The position numbers and the translations under genes are program-made. Under the pieces are notes generated by a model, which did not search any database, was not told the origin of the DNA, and was given only the letters and a program-made list of their open reading frames with translations. This document shows, piece after piece, positions 42,100 through 52,110 of a DNA stretch of 63,612 nt (the stretch's first letter is position 1; the number at the start of each line of letters is the position of its first letter). The DNA is from SAR116 cluster bacterium AG-335-B03 (GTDB lineage: Bacteria; Pseudomonadota; Alphaproteobacteria; Puniceispirillales; Marisalimonadaceae), in contig QBZG01000006.1 in assembly GCA_003282435.1 (NCBI GenBank), positions 1-63,612 on the forward strand. Direction: 5' to 3'.

Positions 42100-43356
42100 T
42101 TATAAATTCTTATCAAGCCAATCGCCAATTCTTCCAAAATAATTGGATAAACCTAAATTTAAATTATTTGAAATCAATCTTTTATCATGTTGCAAACTTT
42201 TAATTAATAATCCAGTCAAGCACGAAAAAGTTGGGGTATGTACAATTTCAGGTATATCTATAAGCCCGATTGGTCGTCCAATTCTGACATTTATATTTAA
42301 GAAAGATGACGCGTGTTCTCTAATATTGTTAAGATTAGCTCCTCCACCACACAAAATGACTCTATTAATTGAACTATTTCTAAATTTTAAGAAACTCAGC
42401 CTTTCTTTCACAAGTTCAAAAATTTCTTCAATTCTAGGCTTTATTATTGCGGTTAACACGGCTTTAGGTATTTTTTGATTTATAATTTCACCCTCATCAG
42501 AAATAATTGGGACATCAATTTTTGTATATTCGTCAGTTTCATTTGAAATTGCTGATCCATACAAAATCTTAATTTTTTCAGCATCTTCTGCTTTAGCACC
42601 TAATCCACGGACTATATCACTAGTAATATGAATACCTCCAATTGGAATAGAATCAGAAAAAACTATTTTATTATTAATAAATACACCAATACTTGTCATG
42701 TTTCCGCCAAGATCAATAACAATTGCTCCATTCATTCTTTCTTCTTCAATTAGTGTTGAAATACCTGAAGCTTCTGGACATATAGTAAATTTATCAATAG
42801 TAAGGTGACATAAATCTATGGCACTAGAAATATTTTTAATTACACATTCTTGTCCATATATATTGCTTATTTCAACCAATAAATTATCTGTATGAATTCC
42901 TATTGGATTATCTACTGGTGTATTATTGTCGATATAATATTTTATTACTGAAGATGATAAAAGTTTATAATTTTCAATTGGTTTTTGGTTATTCATTTTT
43001 TCGATTTTGGCTAAATCACTTTTCATAACTTGGCCATTTTCAATTTTTAATTCATGTCGTGTTACCTTTGTGATTGGTCTTCCCCCAGAAAGGCTGCATG
43101 TGACTTTATTAATGGGAAAACCTGCCATAGTTTCAGCTCCTTCAACTGCTTTAGCAATTGAATTAGCTATCTCTTTCATATCTGTAACAATACCGTTAGT
43201 AATTCCTAAAGATGCGTGTTGTCCAAAGCCTAATACTTTAACCTGTATATCATTATTTTTAGCAGAGGACCCTATTAGTGAAGATACTTTAGTGTTTCCA
43301 ATATCAATAACAGCAAATATGTCATTTGATCTTTTTATATTATTCATCACTGTCAT
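42100..43356 (-). CDS. ftsA: FtsA, actin-like cell-division protein
   Basis: Tethers FtsZ to the inner membrane. The actin fold has phosphate-1 AVIDIGNTKVSSLIG near residue 16, the SHS2/1C insertion around 90-180, and phosphate-2 IVIDLGGNMTSIGVF. The adenosine segment RVILCGGGANLNNIREHAS is near residue 335. A C-terminal amphipathic end (NYFGRIGDWLDKNL) is the membrane-targeting helix. Length 418 is normal. It overlaps ftsQ by 4 nt and precedes ftsZ, as in most dcw clusters. Confidence 0.96.
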   Translation of the reverse strand: MTVMNNIKRSNDIFAVIDIGNTKVSSLIGSSAKNNDIQVKVLGFGQHASLGITNGIVTDMKEIANSIAKAVEGAETMAGFPINKVTCSLSGGRPITKVTRHELKIENGQVMKSDLAKIEKMNNQKPIENYKLLSSSVIKYYIDNNTPVDNPIGIHTDNLLVEISNIYGQECVIKNISSAIDLCHLTIDKFTICPEASGISTLIEEERMNGAIVIDLGGNMTSIGVFINNKIVFSDSIPIGGIHITSDIVRGLGAKAEDAEKIKILYGSAISNETDEYTKIDVPIISDEGEIINQKIPKAVLTAIIKPRIEEIFELVKERLSFLKFRNSSINRVILCGGGANLNNIREHASSFLNINVRIGRPIGLIDIPEIVHTPTFSCLTGLLIKSLQHDKRLISNNLNLGLSNYFGRIGDWLDKNL

Positions 43357-44189
43357 AGATGTTTCCTTTTTAAAATAAACTTTTTGTCAAAATTAATTTT
43401 ACCAAGTATTTGTTTTGGGTTTCTAAGGTCAATTTCTGTAAGCCTAAGATTTAAAACATTATAATTTTTTTGAAGTTTAATGATTTTTTCCCATGCCTTT
43501 TTTATATCTTTCGATGGCAATCGTACAACTAATCCTTGATTAAAATGTAAGTCCCATCTTCTTTCATTTATGAATGTTAGTGACCAAATATTTTCATAAA
43601 AACTTTGATTGATCTCCAATATTTTCAATATAGAGGATATATTTTCTTTTGACTTATTTCCTTTAATTATTGGAAAATCATTTTTAAAATCATTAACATT
43701 CCCATCATAAATTATGTCGCCATTTGCGGTTATAAGTTTGTTGTTTTTTTTGTTCTGCCAAATTGCAATGGGTTGATTTTCTAAGATTTTAATTTTAATA
43801 ATATTTGGAAGAATTCTTTCAATAGAAACTTCTTTAACCCAGGAATTTTGTTTAATTTTATTATATATTGAAGAAAGTTCAATATTGAAAATACTTCCAT
43901 CATTATATATTTCAACAGTGTCTTTAATATAATTATTAGATAAATTTCGTGTTCCTGTAATTAATACATTTTCTATTTTAAAGCCATTTTTGATAAGAAA
44001 TTGATCCGACGGTTTTAATTTATTTATTATGTCATCTTTACTTAAACTATCTGAAAAATAGAACCCACAAAAGAATAATATAAACAACAATAAAAAGGAT
44101 AAATTTATTAGCCTCGTTAACTTTTCACTTTCAAAACGATAAAATTTTGCTTTTAAAAGATTTTTCTTGTTAAGTTTTAATCTTAACAT
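43353..44189 (-). CDS. ftsQ: FtsQ, divisome membrane protein
   Basis: Bitopic division protein that recruits FtsB/FtsL. A basic N-terminus precedes a transmembrane helix (about residues 28-49, LINLSFLLLFILFFCGFYFS). The POTRA domain begins with FKIENVLITGTRNLSNNYIKDTVEI, followed by the FtsQ beta domain with WVKEVSIERILPNIIKIKILENQPIAIWQ. The sequence is divergent, as usual for FtsQ, but its length of 278 residues, topology and position between ddl and ftsA make the call secure. Overlaps: 7 nt with ddl, 4 nt with ftsA. Confidence 0.93.
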   Translation of the reverse strand: MLRLKLNKKNLLKAKFYRFESEKLTRLINLSFLLLFILFFCGFYFSDSLSKDDIINKLKPSDQFLIKNGFKIENVLITGTRNLSNNYIKDTVEIYNDGSIFNIELSSIYNKIKQNSWVKEVSIERILPNIIKIKILENQPIAIWQNKKNNKLITANGDIIYDGNVNDFKNDFPIIKGNKSKENISSILKILEINQSFYENIWSLTFINERRWDLHFNQGLVVRLPSKDIKKAWEKIIKLQKNYNVLNLRLTEIDLRNPKQILGKINFDKKFILKRKHL

Positions 44190-45115
44190 TCGTAAGACGC
44201 CTCCTCAATAATAATCTTAACCATATTTTTTAGGCTTATATTGCAAAACATCGCTTGTTCTGGGGATAAGGAAGTTTCTGTCATTCCAGGTTGTGTATTA
44301 ATCTCAAGCATATATAACTTATTATTTTCGTCATCGTACCTAAAATCACTTCTTGAAATGCCTTTGCAACCAATAATTTGATGTACCCTTAGTGCCCATG
44401 ACATAGCTTGGTTATATGTATTCTTAGGAATTTTTGCTGGTATGTCGTGTATTGATCCATTTTTTTCATATTTCGCTTTATAGTTGTAGAAATCTTTATC
44501 TTGACCTGCTTTAATTTCAGTTACACATAAAGGTTGTTCTTGTAAGACTGTCACTGTGAGTTCTTTAGAGCCAACATACTCTTCTGCCATTATGTTGTAA
44601 GAAGTGGCACTATTTATTATCGGAACTTTATTTCCTTCTTTAATAATTTCAACACCAACTGAGCTGCCCCCATTTATAGGCTTGACGACAAAAGTTCTGC
44701 GATGATTTTTGAAATCTATACTTCTATCAGGTAAGATTTTTAATGTTTTAGGAAAATTTATTGGATCATTTGAATTTTCTGTAGCATTTATTATTAATCT
44801 TTTAAAATAAATTTTGTTCATAGCAATTGCTGAAGCTGTTACTCCTGAATGTGTATATGGTATTTTTAATAAATTTAATAATCCTTGAATAGAACCATTC
44901 TCACCAGAACTGCCATGTAATGCATTAAAACAAACATCAGCTTTTATGTTTATTAAATTATTTATATTTGTTTCACTGATATCAATTTCAGTTACTTTAA
45001 GTCCATTTTCTTTTATAGCTTTAGAGCATGCTTCAGCCGATTTGAGAGACACTTCTCTTTCTGAACCATAGCCTCCTTTCAATAATAAAACGTGCATGTT
45101 ATCTATGATTCTCAT
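44183..45115 (-). CDS. ddl: D-alanine-D-alanine ligase
   Basis: Makes D-Ala-D-Ala for MurF. The ATP-grasp fold has the N-terminal LLKGGYGSEREVSLKSAEACSKAI and NALHGSSGENGSIQGLLNLLKIPYTHSGVTASAIAMNK. The ATP-binding VVKPINGGSSVGVEII and the C-terminal RSDFRYDDENNKLYMLEINTQPGMTETSLSP carry the Mg ligands. Length 310 is standard. The position inside dcw corresponds to ddlB of E. coli. It overlaps murB by 4 nt and ftsQ by 7 nt. Confidence 0.97.
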   Translation of the reverse strand: MRIIDNMHVLLLKGGYGSEREVSLKSAEACSKAIKENGLKVTEIDISETNINNLINIKADVCFNALHGSSGENGSIQGLLNLLKIPYTHSGVTASAIAMNKIYFKRLIINATENSNDPINFPKTLKILPDRSIDFKNHRRTFVVKPINGGSSVGVEIIKEGNKVPIINSATSYNIMAEEYVGSKELTVTVLQEQPLCVTEIKAGQDKDFYNYKAKYEKNGSIHDIPAKIPKNTYNQAMSWALRVHQIIGCKGISRSDFRYDDENNKLYMLEINTQPGMTETSLSPEQAMFCNISLKNMVKIIIEEASYEC

Positions 45116-46005
45116 TTAATGCCAACTCTTTGTATTTCCCAACTCAGTCTAATTCCAGAATTTTGAAAAACTTTAGATTGTACTTTTTCTCCTAACTCTT
45201 CAATTTGTTGAGCGGAAGAGTTCTTTAAATTAATAATAAAATTACAATGTTTATCTGAAATCATTGCATCACCAACTTTTAAACCTCTGCAACCAGCCTG
45301 ATCTATAAGCTTCCATGCTTTGTGACCAATAGGATTTTTAAATGTGCTGCCACCTGTTTTGACGCCAGTAGGTTGAGCTGTTTTTCTTAAATAAAGGATT
45401 TGCTTCATTTTTGCTTCTATGTTTTGTTTATTGTCGCTTGTACTTTTGAAACGAGCTGTACAAAAAATCCACTCATTACTTATTCCAATTTTTCTATATT
45501 GCATTCCTAATTCTTTCACAGAAAAAACTCGGAATTCCCCGGAAAGATTGATTGCAGTTACGTCTATTAAAATATCCTTAAACTCTGAGCCAAATGCTCC
45601 AGAATTCATCTTGATACCTCCTCCAATTGTTCCAGGTATACCAAGTAAAAATTCTAGACCGGTTCGTTCACAATCTCTTGCAAACCTTGCAACTTCTGCG
45701 TCTGTAGCTCCTGCTTGAGCACAAATGACACCGTTCTTATCAATGCTAATATTTTTTAATTTTTTTGTAACTAATACAATTCCATTTATCCCTTTATCCC
45801 GGATTATTAGGTTTGATCCGGCTCCAATTGCTAAAACTTTATATTCTTGAGGTTTGTTTCTTAAGAAAAATACCAAGCTTTTTTCATTTTCCGGTATAAA
45901 AAGTATCTCAGCGTTACCACCCACACCGAACCAAGTAAATTTGGATAATTTATGGTCTAATTTAATATACTTATTAAATTTATTTTTAAATAGTTTTACA
46001 TTCAT
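45112..46005 (-). CDS. murB: MurB, UDP-N-acetylenolpyruvoylglucosamine reductase
   Basis: FAD/NADPH enzyme forming UDP-MurNAc. The FAD-binding blocks are FTWFGVGGNAEILFIP, LAIGAGSNLIIRDKGINGIVLV and FLLGIPGTIGGGIKMNSGAFG. The C-terminal substrate region has PTGVKTGGSTFKNP and AWKLIDQAGCRGLKVGDAMISDKHCNFIIN, typical of type II MurB. I start at the ATG at 46005 (297 residues), overlapping murC by 20 nt. A TTG at 46035 would lengthen it by 10 residues inside murC and has no good ribosome binding site. Confidence 0.96.
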   Translation of the reverse strand: MNVKLFKNKFNKYIKLDHKLSKFTWFGVGGNAEILFIPENEKSLVFFLRNKPQEYKVLAIGAGSNLIIRDKGINGIVLVTKKLKNISIDKNGVICAQAGATDAEVARFARDCERTGLEFLLGIPGTIGGGIKMNSGAFGSEFKDILIDVTAINLSGEFRVFSVKELGMQYRKIGISNEWIFCTARFKSTSDNKQNIEAKMKQILYLRKTAQPTGVKTGGSTFKNPIGHKAWKLIDQAGCRGLKVGDAMISDKHCNFIINLKNSSAQQIEELGEKVQSKVFQNSGIRLSWEIQRVGIK

Positions 46006-47401
46006 AATATAAATTATCTTCGAGTTTATTTGCAATTTTAGTTATTGATCCAGCACCAAGACAAATTATTAAATCATTTGGATTGGCAATTTTTAAAAGC
46101 GTTCTCATAAGGGTTTTTTGATCTTTAATGTATAATACATTCTTGTGTCCATAGTTGGATAAACCAACTTCTAAATTAGTACTTTTAAAATTAGTAATTG
46201 GCTTTTCACCAGCAGAAAAGACATCAAGAAGTAAAACATGATCAGCATCATTAAAACAACTACAGAAATCGTTAAATAAATCTCTTAATCTACTATAACG
46301 ATGAGGCTGAAAAACACTTATAATTTTATGTTTGGGCGTAATAAGCCTGGCTGCAGCAAGTGCGGCACTTATTTCAACAGGATGATGTCCATAATCATCT
46401 ATTATACATATGTTGTTAAAATTTCCAACTTTTTGAAATCGTCTTTGAATACCTGTAAAGCTTTTCAATGTTTTCTTAATTTTTGTAATTGGAATATCTA
46501 GTTCAATTCCTACCGCTATACTCGCAAGTGCATTTTGAATATTGTGTAATCCAATCATAGAAAACTCTATTTGATAATTCTTATAATTATGATCTCTTAA
46601 GTTTGAGATACTTAATGAAAAAAACATTTTGTTTTCTTTATATGAAATGTTTGTTGCTCTAATATCAGCATTAGCAGACAAGCCATATGTGATAACTTTC
46701 TTGTTCTCTAGTTTTGAAATTAATTTTTGTGTTCTTGGGTTGTCTATGCAAAGACAAACAAATCCATAAAATGGTATTGATGATACAAAATGCAAGAATG
46801 CTCTCTCTAAATTTTCTTCTGATTTATGATAATCAAGGTGTTCTAAGTCAATGTTTGTGATTATTGCAACTGTTGGATTTAATTTTGCAAAACTGCCATC
46901 ACTCTCATCAGCTTCAACAACCATCCATTCACCGTTTCCAAGTTTTGCATTACTGTCCAATGAAGAAATAATACCTCCATTTATAATTGTTGGATCCATT
47001 CCATTTTCTTCAATGATCTTGGCTACAAGTGAAGTTGTAGTGGTTTTGCCATGAGTGCCAGCTATTGCAATTGATTGTTTGAGACGCATTAACTCACCTA
47101 GCATTTCAGATCTATGGACTACTGGCAGGAATAATTTTTTTGCGGTTATATATTCTATATTTCTTTTAGAGATTGCAGTTGATACAACAACTAATTTTGC
47201 ATCAAGAATATTTGATTTTCTTTGTCCTATATAAATTTTAATTCCAAGCTTTTTTAGTCTGTTGGTGTTATTACCGTCAGTTATATCACTTCCTTGAACA
47301 TTATATCCAGATTGAAACAGAATTTCAGCTATTCCGCTCATTCCAATTCCACCAATACCAATAAAGTGAATAACCCCTAGATTTTTTGGACTTTTTAGCA
47401 T
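45986..47401 (-). CDS. murC: MurC, UDP-N-acetylmuramate-L-alanine ligase
   Basis: Adds L-Ala to UDP-MurNAc. The N-terminal HFIGIGGIGMSGIAEIL is the UDP-binding motif. The central ATP-binding loop is AGTHGKTTTTSLVAKII near residue 113, followed by VEADESDGSF and NIDLEHLDYH. The C-terminal domain has DDYGHHPVEISAALAAARL and VFQPHRYSRLRDLF. Length 471 is standard. It overlaps murG by 7 nt upstream and murB downstream. Confidence 0.97.
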   Translation of the reverse strand: MLKSPKNLGVIHFIGIGGIGMSGIAEILFQSGYNVQGSDITDGNNTNRLKKLGIKIYIGQRKSNILDAKLVVVSTAISKRNIEYITAKKLFLPVVHRSEMLGELMRLKQSIAIAGTHGKTTTTSLVAKIIEENGMDPTIINGGIISSLDSNAKLGNGEWMVVEADESDGSFAKLNPTVAIITNIDLEHLDYHKSEENLERAFLHFVSSIPFYGFVCLCIDNPRTQKLISKLENKKVITYGLSANADIRATNISYKENKMFFSLSISNLRDHNYKNYQIEFSMIGLHNIQNALASIAVGIELDIPITKIKKTLKSFTGIQRRFQKVGNFNNICIIDDYGHHPVEISAALAAARLITPKHKIISVFQPHRYSRLRDLFNDFCSCFNDADHVLLLDVFSAGEKPITNFKSTNLEVGLSNYGHKNVLYIKDQKTLMRTLLKIANPNDLIICLGAGSITKIANKLEDNLYYECKTI

Positions 47402-48558
47402 GATGTGGGAACAACCTTCTTTTTATCATTTATTAATTTTAAAATACATTCAGATAAAAACTCTGTAGGTGTTTTATCATCCCTTAATTTTTCAAGCCTA
47501 CTTGCTAGTTTTTTTAATTGATTACTCGCTTCAACAAGATTTTTGGGGTTTTGTAAAAGATACCTCATTAACCTTTCTAATTCATTGCTAGTTTTATTAT
47601 TTTGATCAATTAACCAGCCACCCTTATTACTTTCAAGAAATCTTGCATTTTCATATTGATGATTATCTAATGCGGTTGGTAAAGGAATGAATATTACAGG
47701 CCTATTAGATGCTAGAACTTCAGCAACACTTGAACCACCTGATCGAGTAATAATCAAATGAGAAATCTTAAATTTTTCAGAGACGTCTTGAAAGAAAATA
47801 GATATTTCAGCATCAATTTTATTAAGTTTGTAATTTTTACATACTAACTTTAGATCTTCTTTTCTAACTTGCTGAATTATTTTAATTTTTTCTTTAATAC
47901 CCTCAGGGAGAGAACAAATAACTGAAGGTAAGTATTCTGAAAAAAACTTTGATCCAAGACTTCCACCATATATCAAAATATAAAAAAAACTCTTTTTTGC
48001 AGGTAGTAAGTATTTAATCTTTCCAATTTCGTAGAATTCTTTTCTTACGGGATTGCCAGTATAAATTGATCTCTTTGTTTGTAAATTATTTTTAATATCT
48101 ATAAAAGATAGAGCCAAAATATTAGTGATCTTACTAAGTACCTTATTGACTCTTCCTATAACAGTATTTTGTTCATGAATTATTGATGGAACCCTAAAAA
48201 TTTTAGCAGCTATTATTGGAGCAAATGATGGATAACCACCAAAACCAATTATAGCATCGGGTTTGTAGTTAATGATTAACAAAATTGATTTTAAAATCGA
48301 TATACAAATTTGAAAAAAAGATTTCAATTTATTTATAATAAACTTATTGCTGGGACTTGATAATTTATGAGTAAATATCTTAAAGCTTATCTCTTTATTA
48401 ATAAAAAAATTGTTAAAATAATCTTCCCCTCTTTCATCTGTAATAATAATAAATAGATTATCTTGAATTTGATTAATTATCGATAATGATGGGAAGATAT
48501 GGCCCCCTGTTCCTCCAGCAGCTATCACAATAGTATTTTTATGAATTTTGTTATTCAT
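47395..48558 (-). CDS. murG: MurG, lipid II-forming GlcNAc transferase
   Basis: Peripheral inner-membrane glycosyltransferase that adds GlcNAc to lipid I. The N-terminal G-loop is AAGGTGGHIFPSLSI, a second loop is IGFGGYPSFAPIIAAKI, and the acceptor face has SIIHEQNTVIGRVNKVLS. The UDP-GlcNAc-binding C-domain shows ITRSGGSSVAEVLASNRPVIFIPLPTALDNHQYENARFLE. Length is 387 residues. It overlaps ftsW by 8 nt and murC by 7 nt. Confidence 0.97.
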   Translation of the reverse strand: MNNKIHKNTIVIAAGGTGGHIFPSLSIINQIQDNLFIIITDERGEDYFNNFFINKEISFKIFTHKLSSPSNKFIINKLKSFFQICISILKSILLIINYKPDAIIGFGGYPSFAPIIAAKIFRVPSIIHEQNTVIGRVNKVLSKITNILALSFIDIKNNLQTKRSIYTGNPVRKEFYEIGKIKYLLPAKKSFFYILIYGGSLGSKFFSEYLPSVICSLPEGIKEKIKIIQQVRKEDLKLVCKNYKLNKIDAEISIFFQDVSEKFKISHLIITRSGGSSVAEVLASNRPVIFIPLPTALDNHQYENARFLESNKGGWLIDQNNKTSNELERLMRYLLQNPKNLVEASNQLKKLASRLEKLRDDKTPTEFLSECILKLINDKKKVVPTSC

Positions 48559-49693
48559 TATTTTTATTCTCGTAAAGTTTTTGATTTAAAGTCTCAAATG
48601 AAATATTTTTTCTGGTTAAAGACAAAAGAATTCCTGCTGTGATAGCTGATGCTAAAATTGACGATCCACCATAGGATAGAAAAGGTAAGGTCATACCTTT
48701 AGTGGGAATAAGATCTGTATTACTTGCCAAATGTATTAATGATTGAAAGCCAAATTGAAAAGCAAGGCCACTTATGGAAAGTACAAAAAACAGACTATTA
48801 GTTTTTAAAGTATACAAAAATGATCTTAATATAATTAAACAGTATATTGTTATAATTACACAACATATTAAAATACCATACTCTTCAGCAGCTACTGCAA
48901 AAACAAAATCAGAATGTGCATCTGGCAAAGACTTTTTGTAAAAACCTTCTCCTGGCCCTTTTCCCCAAAAACCACCTGATTCAAATGACTGTAGTGACTT
49001 TGAAACTTGATATGCTTTGCCTTCAATAAAGTTATCAATTCTTATTTTAACGTGCGTAAAATTTTGGTAAGCAAATATCATAAATATTGGAAATGCTAAT
49101 ATAAGGAGTAAAATAATCATAAGAGGTATTCCAGTAATAAATAATTGGAAACCCCAAGTAAAAATCATAATTATTGTCATGCCTAAATCTGGCTGTAGTA
49201 ATAAAAGAGTTGATATGATTATTATTGAAGTAATTGACCACATCCAAGCTGCGGACATTGATTTTTCAACCCATAGAGTTAAAATCCACGCATTAAATAT
49301 TACAAAAAATGGTTTGCACACTTCACTTGGTTGAAAGCTAAAACCTTCAATATATAACCATCTTTGAGCACCTTTTATCCTCTCACCTCCAATCAAAATA
49401 AATAGTAATAAACTTATACATATAAGAAGGCCTAATATGCAAAAAACCTTAATTTGTTTTTCATTTAGAATTGAGAAAAATATTATAATTGGAATACTTA
49501 TTGATCCGAATAATAAATGTTTAATTGTAAAATGATGTGAAGATATATTAAGGCTTTCAGCTAAATGCTGACTTGAAGCCATAACTAAAAATATACCAAA
49601 AATTATTAAAGTAAAAAAACATGTCAGCATATATCTATCTATTGTCCACCACCAAAGTGCCATCTTAGATCTATCTGAACGTGTTATTTTCAT
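48551..49693 (-). CDS. ftsW: FtsW, septal SEDS glycosyltransferase
   Basis: Polytopic SEDS-family peptidoglycan polymerase working with FtsI. About ten hydrophobic segments are visible, with an N-terminal region WTIDRYMLTCFFTLIIFGIFLVMASS. The lipid II-facing region includes FQPSEVCKPFFVIFNAWIL and LQPDLGMTIIMIFTWG. The catalytic loop region is QSFESGGFWGKGPGEGFYKKSLPDAHSDFVFAVAAEEYG. The terminal signature is PTKGMTLPFLSYGGSS. Length 380 is typical. No gap separates it from the murD stop. Confidence 0.96.
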   Translation of the reverse strand: MKITRSDRSKMALWWWTIDRYMLTCFFTLIIFGIFLVMASSQHLAESLNISSHHFTIKHLLFGSISIPIIIFFSILNEKQIKVFCILGLLICISLLLFILIGGERIKGAQRWLYIEGFSFQPSEVCKPFFVIFNAWILTLWVEKSMSAAWMWSITSIIIISTLLLLQPDLGMTIIMIFTWGFQLFITGIPLMIILLLILAFPIFMIFAYQNFTHVKIRIDNFIEGKAYQVSKSLQSFESGGFWGKGPGEGFYKKSLPDAHSDFVFAVAAEEYGILICCVIITIYCLIILRSFLYTLKTNSLFFVLSISGLAFQFGFQSLIHLASNTDLIPTKGMTLPFLSYGGSSILASAITAGILLSLTRKNISFETLNQKLYENKNNE

Positions 49694-51016
49694 TTAGATT
49701 ATGCCTTTTTTAATTTGCTGGCTTATGATTTTTTTAAATTTATTACCTCGATCTTCAAAGCTTTCAAATTGATCAAAACTTGCTGCTGATGGAGATAGTA
49801 AAATTACATAATTTTTTAATTTGGATATTTTACTTTTTTTAATGGCTAGTATTGTGGCCTTTTTTAATGTGATACATTCATTTATTGGAACATTTTCATT
49901 AAATTTTAAAATTTCTTCTGAAAAGAACTTTGTTGAATTTCCTATTAAAAAAACCTCTACAACTTTATCTAAAAAATTCTTGGCTTGACCTATTCCATCT
50001 TTTTTTGGTTTTCCACCGACTATCCAAAATATGTTACTAAACGATTTTAATGCAGCGGCAGTTGACTCGCCATTTGTTGATTTACTGTCATTAATAATTC
50101 TAAAATTCTTAGAAATATATAATGGTTCCATCCTGTGGGATAACCCTTCAAAACGCTTAATTGCTAATTCTATTTTATTATCTTTAATATTTAATTTTTT
50201 TGCTATAGATATAGCTATTGAAGCATTAATTGCGTTATGAGTTCCTTTTAAATAATTATTATCATTAATAAAACCTTTTGCTTCCTTTTCATGCACACTT
50301 GAAAATTTCAGAGAGCTATATTTATTTGTATCAATGACTTTATTTAATAATTCATTACTTTTATCATAGATAAATATTCCATTTTTTTTTAAAAAGTTAA
50401 TAATTTTCAATTTACTTGATACATATCTATCAAAACTCTCATGATAATCTAAATGATCAGGGGTTATATTTATAATAGTAGCAATATCTAAAGATAAACT
50501 TTTTGCACCATCTAGTTGATAACTTGACAATTCAAGAATTATTACTCCATGTTCTCCAGGATCGTCTATGGAACATGCAGGAATACCAAAATTACCACAG
50601 ATAACACTTTTAATTTTATTAAATTTTAAAATATGAAATAATAAAGCAGCTGTTGTTGACTTTCCATTTGTACCAGTTATGCCGATTATCTTAGCTTTAG
50701 GATAAATTTCTACAAACAGGTCAATATCGTTAATAATTTTGACTTTGTTATCAATAGCAAGCTTTATTGCATTGTGCTTTTCTTTATTATTTATAGGTAT
50801 CCCAGGGCTAACTACTAATGTTTTTATACTTTCCCATGGCCAATAATTGTAATTAATCCAATTGCTTTTTTTTATAATAGACGGTTTTTCTTTTTTATCA
50901 TCAAAAACAAAAATATTAGCCTTTGAATTTAACAAAACTCTTGCAGCAGCTAAACCAGATAAGCCCAGTCCTAAAATTCCAACATCCTGATTTTTATAAT
51001 TAATAATACTATTCAA
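49694..51016 (-). CDS. murD: MurD, UDP-MurNAc-L-Ala-D-glutamate ligase
   Basis: Adds D-Glu to the precursor. The N-terminal domain starts with VGILGLGLSGLAAARVL. The ATP loop is IIGITGTNGKSTTAALLFHIL near residue 113, followed by ELSSYQLDGAKSLSLDIATIINITPDHLDYH. The C-terminal FRIINDSKSTNGESTAAALKSF and LSPSAASFDQFESFEDRGNKF are diagnostic. Length is 440 residues. mraY ends 5 nt upstream, and ftsW follows with no gap. Confidence 0.97.
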   Translation of the reverse strand: MNSIINYKNQDVGILGLGLSGLAAARVLLNSKANIFVFDDKKEKPSIIKKSNWINYNYWPWESIKTLVVSPGIPINNKEKHNAIKLAIDNKVKIINDIDLFVEIYPKAKIIGITGTNGKSTTAALLFHILKFNKIKSVICGNFGIPACSIDDPGEHGVIILELSSYQLDGAKSLSLDIATIINITPDHLDYHESFDRYVSSKLKIINFLKKNGIFIYDKSNELLNKVIDTNKYSSLKFSSVHEKEAKGFINDNNYLKGTHNAINASIAISIAKKLNIKDNKIELAIKRFEGLSHRMEPLYISKNFRIINDSKSTNGESTAAALKSFSNIFWIVGGKPKKDGIGQAKNFLDKVVEVFLIGNSTKFFSEEILKFNENVPINECITLKKATILAIKKSKISKLKNYVILLSPSAASFDQFESFEDRGNKFKKIISQQIKKGII

Positions 51017-51021
51017 TATCT

Positions 51022-52110
51022 TTACCTTAGTTTAAGGGTCGAAAGACCTATTAAGGCCAAAATTAATGCTATTATCCAAAACCTAATTACAATGGTGGGC
51101 TCAGCCCATCCTTTTTGCTCAAAATGATGATGTAATGGTGCCATTTTAAATATTCTTTTGCCTGTAAGCTTGAAAGAAACTATTTGTACAATCACAGATA
51201 TAGTTTCTAATACAAATAGGCCACCAATAATGATTAAAACTAACTCATGTCTTGATGCTGAAGCACTGACACCTATAACTCCACCAAGAGATAATGATCC
51301 AGTATCTCCCATAAAAACCATAGCTGGTGGAGCATTAAACCATAAGAAACCTAACCCTGAGCCAATTATTGCTCCTAGAAAAACTGCTATTTCGCCAACA
51401 CCGGGTACATAACTGATTTGTAAATAACTAGAAAAATTTAAATGCCCAGTTAAATAAACAATTATAGCAAAAGAGCTTGCCGCTATCATTACGGGAACTA
51501 TTGCTAAACCGTCTAGGCCGTCAGTCAAGTTTACTGCGTTAGAGGATCCCACAATCACTAAAATTGTGAATGGTATATATAAAACTCCTAGAAAGAAAAC
51601 GCTTTCTTTAAGGAACGGTATAGATAAAGTATTTTGTAAATTTGGAGGAGTGTTTTCAGAAATAAACCAAGCTGCAATTACAGCAATAAAAATCTGTGGA
51701 ATAATTTTTTGATAACTTTTTAGACCATTACTTGTCATTTTAGATACCTTAATCCAATCATCCAAGAGCCCTATAAATCCAAAAGAAATGGCTACTCCCA
51801 AAATTATCCATATATATGCATTGTCTAGCTTTGCCCATAAAACTGTTGAAGTAGTAAAAGCCAATACAATTAACAAACCACCCATTGTTGGCGTGCCAGT
51901 TTTAAATATTATATGACTTTGGGGGCCATCAGATCTTATTGGTTGCCCTTTCTTTTGCATTTTTTTTAATAAAGCAATAATTTTTGGACCAAAAATAAAA
52001 CTGATTAATAACGCTGTTAATAAAGCTCCAATAGATCTAAAAGTAATGTACTTAAATAAATTAAGAGGTTGGAAATATTCAGTATAAGCAAGAAAAAAAT
52101 CAGGCAACAT
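51022..52110 (-). CDS. mraY: MraY, phospho-MurNAc-pentapeptide transferase
   Basis: Integral-membrane enzyme that links the pentapeptide precursor to undecaprenyl phosphate, forming lipid I. About ten membrane helices are visible. Conserved cytoplasmic loops are QPIRSDGPQSHIIFKTGTPTMGGLLIVL, SFGFIGLLDDWIKV with the Asp pair, and SNAVNLTDGLDGLAIVPVMI. The final loops are FMGDTGSLSLGGVIG and KMAPLHHHFEQKGWAEPTIVIRFWII, which carries the HHH motif. Length 362 is standard. It overlaps the murF end by 11 nt. Confidence 0.98.
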   Translation of the reverse strand: MLPDFFLAYTEYFQPLNLFKYITFRSIGALLTALLISFIFGPKIIALLKKMQKKGQPIRSDGPQSHIIFKTGTPTMGGLLIVLAFTTSTVLWAKLDNAYIWIILGVAISFGFIGLLDDWIKVSKMTSNGLKSYQKIIPQIFIAVIAAWFISENTPPNLQNTLSIPFLKESVFFLGVLYIPFTILVIVGSSNAVNLTDGLDGLAIVPVMIAASSFAIIVYLTGHLNFSSYLQISYVPGVGEIAVFLGAIIGSGLGFLWFNAPPAMVFMGDTGSLSLGGVIGVSASASRHELVLIIIGGLFVLETISVIVQIVSFKLTGKRIFKMAPLHHHFEQKGWAEPTIVIRFWIIALILALIGLSTLKLR